A stretch of DNA of 64,000 nucleotides from Clostridia bacterium (GTDB lineage: Bacteria > Bacillota > Clostridia > Christensenellales > Aristaeellaceae), in the NCBI GenBank assembly GCA_017519405.1, contig JAFWSH010000033.1, positions 1 through 64,000 of the forward strand. Reading direction: 5' to 3'. The notes beneath the pieces were generated by a model, which saw only the letters and a list, made by a program, of their open reading frames with translations, was not told the DNA's origin and did no database searches. Positions within the stretch are counted from its first letter, which is position 1. Each line of letters begins with the position of its first letter. Positions 16,074-25,245 of this stretch are shown in pieces. The position numbers were made by a program, and so were the translations under genes.

Positions 16074-19000
16074 ATGCAGTACTTGCAGTACTATGAGTAT
16101 TTGGACGGAGCGTCCCTGCGGCGTCTGACCGGCGGCGGAAGGCAGCTTTCGCCACCGGCGCAGCGTTTTTTGGAGAAGCTCGACGCACGGTTCGCACCGC
16201 TGACTGAGCGGCAACGGAACTTTGTCTTTCACTGGGAAAACGACATATATGAAGGCGTCAAGAAGGGCTTGACGCCCGCGGACTGCGTCCGAAAGGAGAT
16301 GCCCTGGCTTCTGGAGTGTTGTATTCTACCCCGGTTCCATGAAGCCCTTTTTTGGGCACTGGACCATTGTGTGGACTGGCCCTTTACCCTGGGCTGGCAG
16401 CGCCGCCCCTTCCACTCTACGAATCTGCTTGACCATTATTACAAGTTAAGCGTAATCATCCAGGGCTTTGCCCGCTTTGCCCCTGTTGATGCAGACCTGT
16501 GCGATATTCTCACCGGACAGCTGCCGGAGGAGGACCTGGCCTACACCCGTGAGTGCGGCCCCGGATACACCCCACATCTCATTGCTTGGGCTCTTGATCA
16601 GGGGAATCCCCGGCTGGAGGAGATTCTGGCGGCCTCCCTGAACGGCGAAACAGGCATCCGCCCCGCTGACCGCAACATTTTCCTGGGCATCCAGATGAGC
16701 CGCTGCGAAAAGCTGCAGGACCATCTGGGCCGGCTTCTCATGGCTGCCAAATTGCAGGAGGGTCTCCGTCAGTCCATCTGCGAATGCGCGGATGAGGGTA
16801 CTGTCCCGGCTTTCGGGAAGATCCTCCAGGTTATCGATGAGAACAATCTGATCCGCTTCTCCTCTGTCCGGCGGGCGGTAGGCGCGTGGACCGGTCTGGT
16901 GAGCGAAACGGGCAAAGGCGCGGAACGAATCTCTGAGAAATCCCTTGCCTTGTTGAACCGGACCCTGTCAAATCCGGCGGAGAGTGCCGCCATGCTGACT
17001 TCCGAGGACAGCATGGAGATCTACATGGGCCTATGGGGCGAGGCTATTCGGGACGTGCGGGAAGGCATCCGTCGAGCGGAGAAACTGGCGGCAAATGGCA
17101 CCCGGCACCAAGCAGCGGTCTGTGCCTTTTTCGCACATACACTCACTCAGGGAACCATGGCCCAGGGCATCGCCGGGGAAGCTATGGCTCACTGGCCGGA
17201 GGACCGGGAGATTTGGGCATTGGCACTACCGGTTTTTGAGCTTTTCGAAAACCTAATATCCGCCCAGCATAATTGGAAGCGCAAGGAAAATCAATTCGTC
17301 ACCCCGGAGGATGGGAAGCGTTTCTATCCCCTGATGAAGGCACAGCTTCAGAGCTTGAAGGGCAAGGACGCCGAGGTGCGGTCCACGGTGATCCCCGGCG
17401 AGAGTCTGCTATTGAAACGGTCAAGTCTTGCCCGGATGCTCTGCGTCATGGCATTGTACGCCGGGGATGAAACACTGCAGGACGAGGTGCTGCAGTATCT
17501 CCCACTGGTTGACCCGGACTGGCGGTCCAGATACATGGCAGAGCTGCTGACATCGCTCACCCGCCCAGCCCAACAGGCTGCCCTGTTCAATTCCCTGGCG
17601 GACAAGTCAGCCTCTACCAGGAAGGAAGCCTTGAAGATCGCGGAAGAAATCCCGCCGGAGCAGCTGGATTTCACCGTCATCGAGGAACACCTGCGCAAGC
17701 AAGGCGACGATCTGCGGGAGGGTTGTGTGCGTCTGCTGCTGCGGCAGAACGACGAGGCCCTGATGGATACGGTACAGCGGCTGCTGACCGCCCCCAATGC
17801 CCAGAAACGGGCGGGCGGTCTCGATCTGGTGCTCCAGATCGCTGCAGATGAAAAACGGAGCAGCCTGAAGCCACAATGTGCCGCCCTGCTGGATCTGATG
17901 GAGCCGAAGAACGCCCAGGAGGAGCTGCTCTGGGATACTGCCCGGCGGGCAGCAGGTCCTGCGCTTCGAACTGCGGATCCCGCAGAAGTTCTTTTTTCCG
18001 TGGAAGACCGGTATAAACCGGACATTGGTTTTCTGTGGGTGGATCCCTGTTATCGAGAAACCTTCTCACGGCTCTTCCCGGACTCCCGCGTATTCGTGGG
18101 AGCGGCGGAGGGCACGGAGGAGGACTGCCCTTCCTGCGCTGCGGCTCGGGAAGATCTGCGGGCCCTGAATGCTCTGATGGAGGAGCACAAGGAGGACCCC
18201 ATCGGAAGAAGCTTCACATCGGATGAGGAACAGCTCCTGGGTTACGGCTATCTGAACCCGGTCTGGTCCTACGAGCGGAGCGGCATTCCCTTCCACGATG
18301 CGGAAGTGTGGGAGGGCTGGTACAACCGGCTGGGCAGCCCGGAGCGGCTGATCAGGGCAATCCTGCTGTTGTTGTCGGAAGCTTCTCCCGCAGACGGACA
18401 GATCGACTGCTTCCTGGGTGCCGGTTTCTCCCGGCCAGAGCCGGTACAATACCAGCGGAATGCGGTAATCGTTTGCGCTTATCTCTTCAGACACCATTGC
18501 ACTCCCGGAGACCTTTTCCAGGCCGGCATGCTGACCGCGGGATGGCTCACCAGGGATGTGCCGGAGGAATGCCTGATCTGGCTACAACAGGACCGGCAGA
18601 GCTTTTTCAGCATGTCCCGAGGAATCGCCCACCTTCCGCAGTTCAGCTGGCTGCTGTACTGGACAACCCGAGCGCCTGCAGATCAGTGGATAAGCGGCTA
18701 CGCCGTCCGAGAAGCCTTTGCGCGTCGCTTCGAGAAGGCTTACAGGGATTATCTGAGCCGGATGAACGGCAGCGACTTCAACCATCTTGCCTTCAACCGG
18801 TATGAGGGGTCTGGCTATGCCCGAGCGAAAGTGGCGGATTTCACGGAAATTGGAAAGAAAGCTTTGCTGATGCCCACGGTGGCAGATGACCTGCTGGCTG
18901 TGCAAAAGGGTGTCATTCCGAAGCAGGCGCTACTGTATCAGCTCTTTCGAGGCGGGTACATGCGGAAAGGGCTGGAGGAGCTTTCCAATCTCTCCCTTTT

Positions 19001-21251
19001 TGTCCGTACCCGGGAGGGCGGAGCCTCCGCGACCCCCGGACGGGGCATGTGGCGGCAGTTTGTTGCCATGCATTGTCAGCGAACTGTTGAGGACCTGCTG
19101 GGAAAGTCAGAAGGGTTTTCTGACGAGGAATGGGCCCTGCTTCATCTTGCGGATCACATTTGCGGCAAGATTTCTGACGCGCTTCTGGAGCATGAGATCA
19201 AGCGTGGAGACATCCCCACGGACTACTCTCAAGCTATCACTGGGCTTCGCTATGTCCAGGGTGTAAACTGGCTGGGACGCCTGCTGGCGGCATTGGACGG
19301 AGAACCTCTGCAACGGGCCGTTCACTACTATTCGACAGGTACTGGCCGAACAGAAGTGCTCTGTTATCTCCTGTCCGTGTGCATCCCTGGGCCAGAAGAC
19401 AGTGCGGCCACGCTGGAGACAGCGGTCAAGCGGCACGGCATCAGTGAACGGCGGCTCATCGAGACCGCCATGTACAATTCGGCCTGGGTCTCCCTGATCG
19501 GGGAACACCTGCACTGGTCCGGCTTCACGGCAGCTGTGTACTTCTTTATCGCCCATATGAACGAGAGCTTTGACGAGGAGCGGATGTCTGTGATCTCCCG
19601 CTTCACGCCCCTTTCCGCCGAGGAACTGAATGGCGGTGCCTTTGATATCGACTGGTTCCGGAGCGTCTGGGAGGATGCCGGGGAGGTGCAATTTGCCGAG
19701 CTCTATGATGCAGCCCGCTACATCACCGACAATGCCCGGCACATGCGTGCCCGGAAGTACGCCGACGCCGCTTTGGGCCGGCTTGATGTGGAGGAGACGG
19801 AGGAGACCATCCAGGCCAAGCGCGACAAGGATCTTCTCATGGCCTATGCCCTGATCCCGCTAAAAGACGACCGGGATCTGCTGCGGCGCTTTCAGTTCAT
19901 CCAGCGCTTCCTGAAGGAAAGTCGGCAATTTGGCGCCACCCGCAGCACCAATGAGCGCAAGGCTGCGGAGATGGCCCTGGTGAACCTGGCCGTCAACAGC
20001 GGCGACCGGGACGCCACCCGGCTCACCCTGCGGATGGAGGGCTTCCTGGCCCAGACCAACCTGCCCCTGTTTGCGCCGCAGCCCGTGGAGGACGTGACGG
20101 TTCACCTGGCCTGTGATTCCGCCGACGGCGTGACCCTCCTCTGTGAAAAAGACGGAAAGCCTCTCAAATCCGTCCCTGTCAGGTTGAAAAAGCACCCAGA
20201 AATCCTGCAGATAACCGGGGTAAAGAAAGAGCTGACGGAACAATACCGCAGGTGCCGTCGCTTCCTGGAGGAAGCTATGACCAACAGGACGCCTCTCACC
20301 AGCGAGGAGGTTCGCAGCCTGCGGGCCAACCCTGTGGCACAGCCCCTGGTGGATGGTCTGGTCTTCACTACGGAAGACAGGTTCGGTCAGCCCGGAGATG
20401 ACGGCCTGACAGACCCGGAAGGGCGCTGTATACCTTGGTCGGATTGTACCTCTCTGTTGGTGGCTCATCCAATCAAGCTTTACAGGGCTGGTGTTTGGCC
20501 CGCCTGGCAGCGTCATATCTTTGATAAGCAGATGATTCAGCCCTTCCGCCAAGTCTTCCGGGAACTGTATGTGAAGACGCAGGACGAGGAAGACGGATAC
20601 GATTCGCTTCGCTACGCCGGCCATCAGCTTCAGCCGAAAAAGACAATGGCTGTTCTCCGCAGTCGTCGCTGGTCTGCCGGTATGGAGGAAGGACTACAAA
20701 AAGTCTTCTACAAGGACAATCTTGTAGCGGTGCTGCTAGCAAGGGCTGACTGGTTTACTCCCGCTGAGATGGAAGCACCGACATTGGAAAGTGTTCGGTT
20801 TTGCCACCGTCTTACAGGTATGCCCGTGAAAATCCATGATGTCCCGGATGAAATCTTCTCCGAAATCATGCGGGATGTTGATTTGGCTGTCTCCGTGGCA
20901 TTTGTTGGCGGTGTAGACCCGGAGGCCAGTCACTCCACCATCGAGATGCGCTCCGCCCTGCTTTCCTTTACCTTACCTCTGTTCGGTATTACCAATGTGC
21001 GCATTGAGAAGCACCACGCCATTATTCAGGGCAAGCTGGGCAGTTACACAGTACATCTGGGCAGTGGTATCACCCATCTCGTTGGAGGGCCAATGCTGCG
21101 AATCACAGCTGTTCACTCGCAGCACCGCGGCAGGCTCTTTCTTCCCTTCGCGGATGATGATCCTAAGACCGCAGAGATTCTCACGAAAGTACTCTTCCTG
21201 GCCGAGGATCACCGCATCCGCGACCCACAGATACTGGAACAGATCCGATAA
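16074..21251 (+). CDS. Giant DUF4132/DUF5724-type protein (MolR/YehI-like)
   Basis: This encodes 1725 residues; GGAAGGAGG precedes ATG 16074. It is cytosolic with no membrane segments. The first about 600 residues are helical, HEAT-like repeats. The C-terminal about 350 residues contain a DUF4132-like end, with RFCHRLTGMPVKIHDVPDEI, MRDVDLAVSVAFVGGVDPEA and a final strand-rich AEDHRIRDPQILEQI. Proteins of this class include E. coli YehI (MolR region) and large Firmicutes homologues, often encoded with MoxR-type AAA ATPases and vWA proteins. No such partner is present here. A Cys pair (EEDCPSC, about residue 685) is notable. The biochemical role is unknown. Confidence 0.75.
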   Translation: MQYLQYYEYLDGASLRRLTGGGRQLSPPAQRFLEKLDARFAPLTERQRNFVFHWENDIYEGVKKGLTPADCVRKEMPWLLECCILPRFHEALFWALDHCVDWPFTLGWQRRPFHSTNLLDHYYKLSVIIQGFARFAPVDADLCDILTGQLPEEDLAYTRECGPGYTPHLIAWALDQGNPRLEEILAASLNGETGIRPADRNIFLGIQMSRCEKLQDHLGRLLMAAKLQEGLRQSICECADEGTVPAFGKILQVIDENNLIRFSSVRRAVGAWTGLVSETGKGAERISEKSLALLNRTLSNPAESAAMLTSEDSMEIYMGLWGEAIRDVREGIRRAEKLAANGTRHQAAVCAFFAHTLTQGTMAQGIAGEAMAHWPEDREIWALALPVFELFENLISAQHNWKRKENQFVTPEDGKRFYPLMKAQLQSLKGKDAEVRSTVIPGESLLLKRSSLARMLCVMALYAGDETLQDEVLQYLPLVDPDWRSRYMAELLTSLTRPAQQAALFNSLADKSASTRKEALKIAEEIPPEQLDFTVIEEHLRKQGDDLREGCVRLLLRQNDEALMDTVQRLLTAPNAQKRAGGLDLVLQIAADEKRSSLKPQCAALLDLMEPKNAQEELLWDTARRAAGPALRTADPAEVLFSVEDRYKPDIGFLWVDPCYRETFSRLFPDSRVFVGAAEGTEEDCPSCAAAREDLRALNALMEEHKEDPIGRSFTSDEEQLLGYGYLNPVWSYERSGIPFHDAEVWEGWYNRLGSPERLIRAILLLLSEASPADGQIDCFLGAGFSRPEPVQYQRNAVIVCAYLFRHHCTPGDLFQAGMLTAGWLTRDVPEECLIWLQQDRQSFFSMSRGIAHLPQFSWLLYWTTRAPADQWISGYAVREAFARRFEKAYRDYLSRMNGSDFNHLAFNRYEGSGYARAKVADFTEIGKKALLMPTVADDLLAVQKGVIPKQALLYQLFRGGYMRKGLEELSNLSLFVRTREGGASATPGRGMWRQFVAMHCQRTVEDLLGKSEGFSDEEWALLHLADHICGKISDALLEHEIKRGDIPTDYSQAITGLRYVQGVNWLGRLLAALDGEPLQRAVHYYSTGTGRTEVLCYLLSVCIPGPEDSAATLETAVKRHGISERRLIETAMYNSAWVSLIGEHLHWSGFTAAVYFFIAHMNESFDEERMSVISRFTPLSAEELNGGAFDIDWFRSVWEDAGEVQFAELYDAARYITDNARHMRARKYADAALGRLDVEETEETIQAKRDKDLLMAYALIPLKDDRDLLRRFQFIQRFLKESRQFGATRSTNERKAAEMALVNLAVNSGDRDATRLTLRMEGFLAQTNLPLFAPQPVEDVTVHLACDSADGVTLLCEKDGKPLKSVPVRLKKHPEILQITGVKKELTEQYRRCRRFLEEAMTNRTPLTSEEVRSLRANPVAQPLVDGLVFTTEDRFGQPGDDGLTDPEGRCIPWSDCTSLLVAHPIKLYRAGVWPAWQRHIFDKQMIQPFRQVFRELYVKTQDEEDGYDSLRYAGHQLQPKKTMAVLRSRRWSAGMEEGLQKVFYKDNLVAVLLARADWFTPAEMEAPTLESVRFCHRLTGMPVKIHDVPDEIFSEIMRDVDLAVSVAFVGGVDPEASHSTIEMRSALLSFTLPLFGITNVRIEKHHAIIQGKLGSYTVHLGSGITHLVGGPMLRITAVHSQHRGRLFLPFADDDPKTAEILTKVLFLAEDHRIRDPQILEQIR

Positions 21252-21327
21252 CCATTACTCTGTATGGATTCACTCGGAGACAGAGAAGAGTTTCAGGCTC
21301 CAGATCTTCAAAGTTTGCCAACATTGA

Positions 21328-21363
21328 ACATATCCCGCAGGACGTATGCCTCGCGGGATATGT
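21328..21363. terminator. Bidirectional terminator between converging genes
   Basis: Perfect 11-bp stem: ACATATCCCGC at 21328-21338 pairs with GCGGGATATGT at 21353-21363. TTTGATT follows on the plus strand and TCAATG on the minus strand. It ends the DUF4132 unit. Confidence 0.65.
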
Positions 21364-21386
21364 TTGATTCGATTACCATTATTCAA

Positions 21387-21511
21387 GGGATCATCCGAAA
21401 ATGCCTCAGCGCGTCCTCAATGGCCTTTTCCTTCTCCGGTGGGCATTGCGGCACTCTGCTGCCTTCCGTCTTCGCCTTGTTGCAGCACTCCCACTCGATG
21501 ATCCCGTGCTT
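21387..21511 (-). pseudogene. Degenerate duplicate of the rlmD 3' end
   Basis: On the minus strand this reads KHGIIEWECCNKAKTEG, SRVPQCPPEKEKAIEDALRH, FRMIP and a stop, matching the last 40 or so codons of rlmD (22362-23999). By hand alignment, 21387-21511 and 22381-22505 are both 125 bp, gapless, with about 19 mismatches. Similarity stops abruptly at the Lys-His codons. It lies directly after the stop of the membrane-protein gene at 21512 and has no start of its own. It could be a recombination or integration scar, or a stray copy of a mobile C-terminal domain. Confidence 0.65.
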
Positions 21512-22321
21512 TCATTGCTCTTCATCTGGCTTTGCGTGGATCGGGCCTTTATACCAACAGCGAATCCATTTCGGATGCCGGTCTATCTCCATCAAGGCAA
21601 TGAATGGAGCAATCCATAAGGCAGCGCACGCTGTAAAGAAGATAATCATAGGCATGCCTGCTGATCCGGCGGCACACAGGAACGCCAGGAGAATCACATT
21701 CAGGACAGCCAGGACACCAAAGAGGATCAGAAGGGGTACGATGCCTTCTGCCCGGTCCAGCTTCTGCCGGAACGGACCATGTGTCCTGTAGACAGACAGC
21801 CATTCCCTTTCAGCCACGTTCTGCCAGGGTTCCATGTTTTCTGTGCTACGCCATGTGCTGTATGCATCAAGAAATGCCGAGCAGTTGACCATCATCGAGT
21901 CAAAATCCATATGTCTGTCGGGCATGAAAACACGATAGTTGGTGTATGAATTGTTGACGGTGGTCAGTTTGATCCATCGAATGTCACCAAAGGCAAAACG
22001 GTATTCCCGGCCGAATGAGGTGCGATACCAAAACCCAGTCTCGTCCCAAATACAGCGGAAGTTGGCTCCCAGCACTGAAAGACTGAAGCCGAATAACCAC
22101 ATGATCGTAAAAACAATTACTCCGTAGATTCTCAAAGATTCACCGAAGAGGATCAGCAGCGAACTGATCCCCACGGTTGCGATGATCATAAGCCACAGCC
22201 ACGCAGACGGGACATGAATCGATCTCTCCCCGGATCCGGCACGACTGCGAGCCATTATGCGAATGCATACGATGAGCATCATCACATCAGCTGTCAAGGC
22301 TGCAATTCTGACTGGCGTCAC
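21512..22321 (-). CDS. Membrane protein with PH-like middle domain
   Basis: This encodes 269 residues from a GTG at 22321. That start has AAGGAGG 9 bases upstream, whereas the in-frame ATG at 22342 would include the ribosome binding site. Two membrane helices (SAWLWLMIIATVGISSLLIL, then VIVFTIMWLFGFSLSVLG) are followed by a strand-rich domain (WDETGFWYRTSFGREYRFAF, then GDIRWIKL) typical of small bacterial PH-like modules. Two more helices close the protein. The function is unknown. It sits between the two copies of the rlmD tail. Confidence 0.65.
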   Translation of the reverse strand: MTPVRIAALTADVMMLIVCIRIMARSRAGSGERSIHVPSAWLWLMIIATVGISSLLILFGESLRIYGVIVFTIMWLFGFSLSVLGANFRCIWDETGFWYRTSFGREYRFAFGDIRWIKLTTVNNSYTNYRVFMPDRHMDFDSMMVNCSAFLDAYSTWRSTENMEPWQNVAEREWLSVYRTHGPFRQKLDRAEGIVPLLILFGVLAVLNVILLAFLCAAGSAGMPMIIFFTACAALWIAPFIALMEIDRHPKWIRCWYKGPIHAKPDEEQ

Positions 22322-22361
22322 AGTCGGTGTCCTCCTTTGCATCAGGATTGTGATTCGCTGA

Positions 22362-23999
22362 TCAGACCGGTTCCCTTGACGGGATCATCTGAAAATGCCT
22401 CAGCGCCTCTTCGATCGCCTTCTCCTTCTCCGGCGGACACTTCGGAACCCGATTGCCTTCCGTCTTCGCCTTGTTGTAGCACTCCCGTTCAATGATCCCG
22501 TGCTTGGCCTTCACCTGTGCGATATACAGGCAGGAGACCTTCAGTCCCGTGTGCGCCAGTACATAGTCCTTGATTTCCTGATAGGAAGCCTTGCTCTCGG
22601 CGGGCGTCACGTCCATGTCGTCCAGGTCGATGCCGACGCGGACGTAGTGGTCCGGGCGCTGTTGGGACAGAGAAATGACCGTCTCCACCCCGCTGGTCCA
22701 GCAGAACATGTCCACCGGCTGGACCTTCTCCACCTGCCAGCCCTTTTCGGCCAGAAGGGCGGCGTCCCGGGCCAGGGTGGCGGGATTGCAGGAGACGTAG
22801 ACCACCCGCCGGGGGGCTGCCTCGTGGATGGCGGCAATGACGGCGGGGTCCAGGCCCTTCCGGGGCGGGTCCACGGTGATGACGTCGGGCCGCAGCCCCT
22901 CCGCCACCAGCGCCAGGAGCACCGTCTCCGCCGCGCCCACCCGGAAATCCGCGTTGCCGATGCCGTTGGTCCGGGCGTTCTCCCGGGCGTTGTCGATGGC
23001 CTGGGGCACCACCTCGATGCCGATGGCGGAGCGGCAGTGCCGGGCCAGCAGCAGGGTGATGGTCCCGGCGCCGCAGTAAACGTCGCAGGCCGTGTCCTCC
23101 GGCCGCAGCGCCGCGAAATCCAGCGCGGTTTGGTACAGCACCTCCGTCTGGACGGGGTTCACCTGGAAGAAGGCGGCGGGCGACACGGAGAAGGAGAGGC
23201 CGCAGAGGGTGTCCGTGAGGCGGTCCCTCCCCCACAGGGTCCGGAAGCGGTCCCCCAGGATCACGTTGTCCGGCCGGGTGTTCTCGTTGAGCACCACCCC
23301 GGCGGCGCCGGCAGCCCGCAGGGCCTCCGCCAGCGCCTCCTCGTGGGGCAGGCGGGGGCCGTTTGCCACGACGCAGGCCAGGGCTTCCCCGGCCCGGTTC
23401 ACCCGCACCACCAGATGCCGGACCAGGCCTTTTTTCTCCTCCTCACGATAAGGCTCGATGCGGAAGCGGCGCATCCACGCCATCAGTGCCTCCGCGATAT
23501 CCGGGGCCGGCGGCATGGCGTTGGGGCAGTCCGCCGCAGAGATGATGGTGTGGCTCCGGGGGGCATAGAAGCCGATCACCGGCGCCTCAGCCGTGCCTCC
23601 TACCGGCAGGGCGGTCTTGTTGCGGTAGCGGGAGGGCTCCGCCATGCCGATCACCGGCGCCGCCTCCACCGACAGATGGCCGATGCGGCGGAAGCAGTCC
23701 TCCACCTGACGGCGCTTGGCGGCCAGGGTGGTTTCGTAGTCCATGTGACGGCAGCTGCAGCCCCCGCAGCGGGGGTATGCGGGGCAGTCCGGCGTCCGGC
23801 GATGGGGCGAGGGCTGCTCCGGCGCGCCCTCCATCCGCCCGAAGGCGAAGCGCGGCTGGACCTTCACCACCCGCACCCGGCCGGTCTCCCCCGGGAGCAT
23901 GCCCGGCACAAAAACCGCCATGCCCTCGTGGCGGCAGACGCCCTCCATGTCCGCCCCCAGCCCCTCGCAGGTCAGGGTCAGGATGTCATTCTTCTCCAT
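22362..23999 (-). CDS. rlmD: 23S rRNA (uracil-C5)-methyltransferase RlmD/TrmA family
   Basis: This encodes 545 residues. The start at 23999 (MEKNDILTL) follows GAAAGGAGC; the longer frame to 24077 is rejected. Order: a TRAM-like beta barrel (1-60); a 4Fe-4S site with CPAYPRCGGCSC; the SAM-binding Rossmann domain (CDVYCGAGTITLLLA); the DPPRKGLD motif; and the catalytic Cys in YVSCNPATLARD. It methylates C5 of a specific uridine in 23S rRNA (U1939 or U747 class; which one is not decided here). A C-terminal extension of about 90 residues (YIAQVKAKHGIIERECYNKA, then VPKCPPEKEKAIEEALRHF) is common in Clostridia. Its DNA is duplicated at 21387. Confidence 0.92.
   Translation of the reverse strand: MEKNDILTLTCEGLGADMEGVCRHEGMAVFVPGMLPGETGRVRVVKVQPRFAFGRMEGAPEQPSPHRRTPDCPAYPRCGGCSCRHMDYETTLAAKRRQVEDCFRRIGHLSVEAAPVIGMAEPSRYRNKTALPVGGTAEAPVIGFYAPRSHTIISAADCPNAMPPAPDIAEALMAWMRRFRIEPYREEEKKGLVRHLVVRVNRAGEALACVVANGPRLPHEEALAEALRAAGAAGVVLNENTRPDNVILGDRFRTLWGRDRLTDTLCGLSFSVSPAAFFQVNPVQTEVLYQTALDFAALRPEDTACDVYCGAGTITLLLARHCRSAIGIEVVPQAIDNARENARTNGIGNADFRVGAAETVLLALVAEGLRPDVITVDPPRKGLDPAVIAAIHEAAPRRVVYVSCNPATLARDAALLAEKGWQVEKVQPVDMFCWTSGVETVISLSQQRPDHYVRVGIDLDDMDVTPAESKASYQEIKDYVLAHTGLKVSCLYIAQVKAKHGIIERECYNKAKTEGNRVPKCPPEKEKAIEEALRHFQMIPSREPV
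22381..22505. repeat. Direct repeat copy B (intact rlmD tail)
   Basis: This is the intact partner of the degenerate 125-bp copy at 21387-21511. The copies are in the same orientation, 994 bp apart start to start, and enclose one gene. Length and ends match without gaps by eye. Confidence 0.65.
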
Positions 24000-24073
24000 G
24001 GGCGGTGCTCCTTTCGCGGCTGAAGTGCGGTCCGCATCGGCCCCGCGCCGGGGTTGCCCCGCCGGGGCGCCGC

Positions 24074-25093
24074 TCACAGCCTGATCTCCATATAGCGTCG
24101 GAAGGTGGTGAAGCCCGCCTCCTCATAGAAGGCCAGCGCCCCCTGGTTGAACTCCCACATGTTCAGCTCCAGCCGCTGGAAGCCCGCCTCCCTCGCCCAG
24201 TTCCGGATGAAGGCCATGAGGGCGGTGGCGATCCCCTGCCGGCGGTGGTTTTCGTCCACCCCGAACTCGTCCACGTCCAGGAAGTCCCGGGCATACATGA
24301 AGGGGTTCTCCGGCCGGCTGATGTGGTTCAGCACGGCAAAGCCGCAGACCGCCCCGTCCCGCTCCGCCACCAGGATCCGTTTGGCGGGATCCTCCCAGAT
24401 CGCGAAGACGTAGTCCTGCAGTTCCCGGCAGAACCCGGGCTTGAAGACCTCCGGCTTCCCGGCCACGTGCAGGTCGTTCACCTGCCGGCGCAGGACATTG
24501 ACGGCGGGCAGGTCCTCCTCCAGGGCAAAGCGCACCGCGGTCTCCCCCGGCCGGGGTGCCGGCGCCCCCAGGGGCGGGGTAAAGTCCCGCCGGTAATACC
24601 TGGCCTGGTAGCGGCGGCTGCCATCCGTCTTCTCATAGGCCGTGTCCCGCACCCAGCGCATGCCCATCTTCTCCATCACCCGGCGGCTCCTGTCGTTCTC
24701 CGCGGCAAAGACGCCGTCTATGGCCGCAATGGGGCGGGTGCGGCTGATGAGGTCCATCAGCCCCCGGAGCATCTCCACGGTGTAGCCGTGCCCCCACTGG
24801 TCCGCCCGCAGGTTGTAGCCGATCTCCCACGCGCCCCGCTCCGGGTGGTATGTGAGGCCGCCGCTGCCGATGAGCTCCCCCGTCTCCCGCAGGCAGATGC
24901 CCAGGTCATAGTCGTCCGGGTCATCCGGGTTCAGGCCCTCCAGCCACGTGCGCACGTCCTCCACCCGGTGGTACAGGGGATAGATCATATAGGTGTTCAC
25001 CGCCGGATCCCCGCACCAGCGCATGGCCGCCTCCGCGTCCTCCGGCACCATGTTCCGCAGCAGCAGCCGCTCCGTCTCCAGCCGTACCCTCAT
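24074..25093 (-). CDS. Double GNAT-domain acetyltransferase
   Basis: This encodes 339 residues; GGGAGGGAAGGAC precedes ATG 25093, and the longer frame to 25186 runs through the promoter. The N-terminal half (LETERLLLRNMVPEDAEAAM, then YNLRADQWGHGYTVEMLRGL) is a RimJ/RimL-type GNAT domain. The C-terminal half (VRFALEEDLPAV, then VDENHRRQGIATALMAFIRN) is a second, classical GNAT with the acetyl-CoA loop RRQGIA. The substrates are unknown; the first domain type often modifies protein N-termini or small molecules. It is 74 bp upstream of rlmD, on the same strand, with its own promoter. Confidence 0.85.
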   Translation of the reverse strand: MRVRLETERLLLRNMVPEDAEAAMRWCGDPAVNTYMIYPLYHRVEDVRTWLEGLNPDDPDDYDLGICLRETGELIGSGGLTYHPERGAWEIGYNLRADQWGHGYTVEMLRGLMDLISRTRPIAAIDGVFAAENDRSRRVMEKMGMRWVRDTAYEKTDGSRRYQARYYRRDFTPPLGAPAPRPGETAVRFALEEDLPAVNVLRRQVNDLHVAGKPEVFKPGFCRELQDYVFAIWEDPAKRILVAERDGAVCGFAVLNHISRPENPFMYARDFLDVDEFGVDENHRRQGIATALMAFIRNWAREAGFQRLELNMWEFNQGALAFYEEAGFTTFRRYMEIRL

Positions 25094-25140
25094 GCCGTCC
25101 TTCCCTCCCGTTCCGGGGGCTTTCGCCCGTTCTCCCCCAC

Positions 25141-25169
25141 AGTATACCACAACGCCCCCGCGGGAACAA
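25141..25169 (-). promoter_or_regulatory. Sigma-A promoter for the GNAT gene
   Basis: Read on the minus strand: -35 TTGTTC (25164-25169), 17-bp spacer, -10 TATACT (25141-25146). Confidence 0.65.
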
Positions 25170-25179
25170 CTCCCGGCGC

Positions 25180-25208
25180 TTGACACCGCCCGCCCCCCAT
25201 GCTAATAT
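25180..25208 (+). promoter_or_regulatory. Sigma-A promoter for the secreted amidase-like gene
   Basis: -35 TTGACA (25180-25185), 17-bp spacer, -10 TAATAT (25203-25208). It is divergent from, and about 10 bp away from, the GNAT promoter. Confidence 0.75.
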
Positions 25209-25245
25209 TACTCTGGTATGGTATATTTGGAAGGGAGGGGTTCCG

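Noticed and set aside
22395..24023. A 542-codon plus-strand frame opposite rlmD
   Set aside because: It is a mirror of rlmD codon bias; rlmD has complete catalytic motifs on the other strand.
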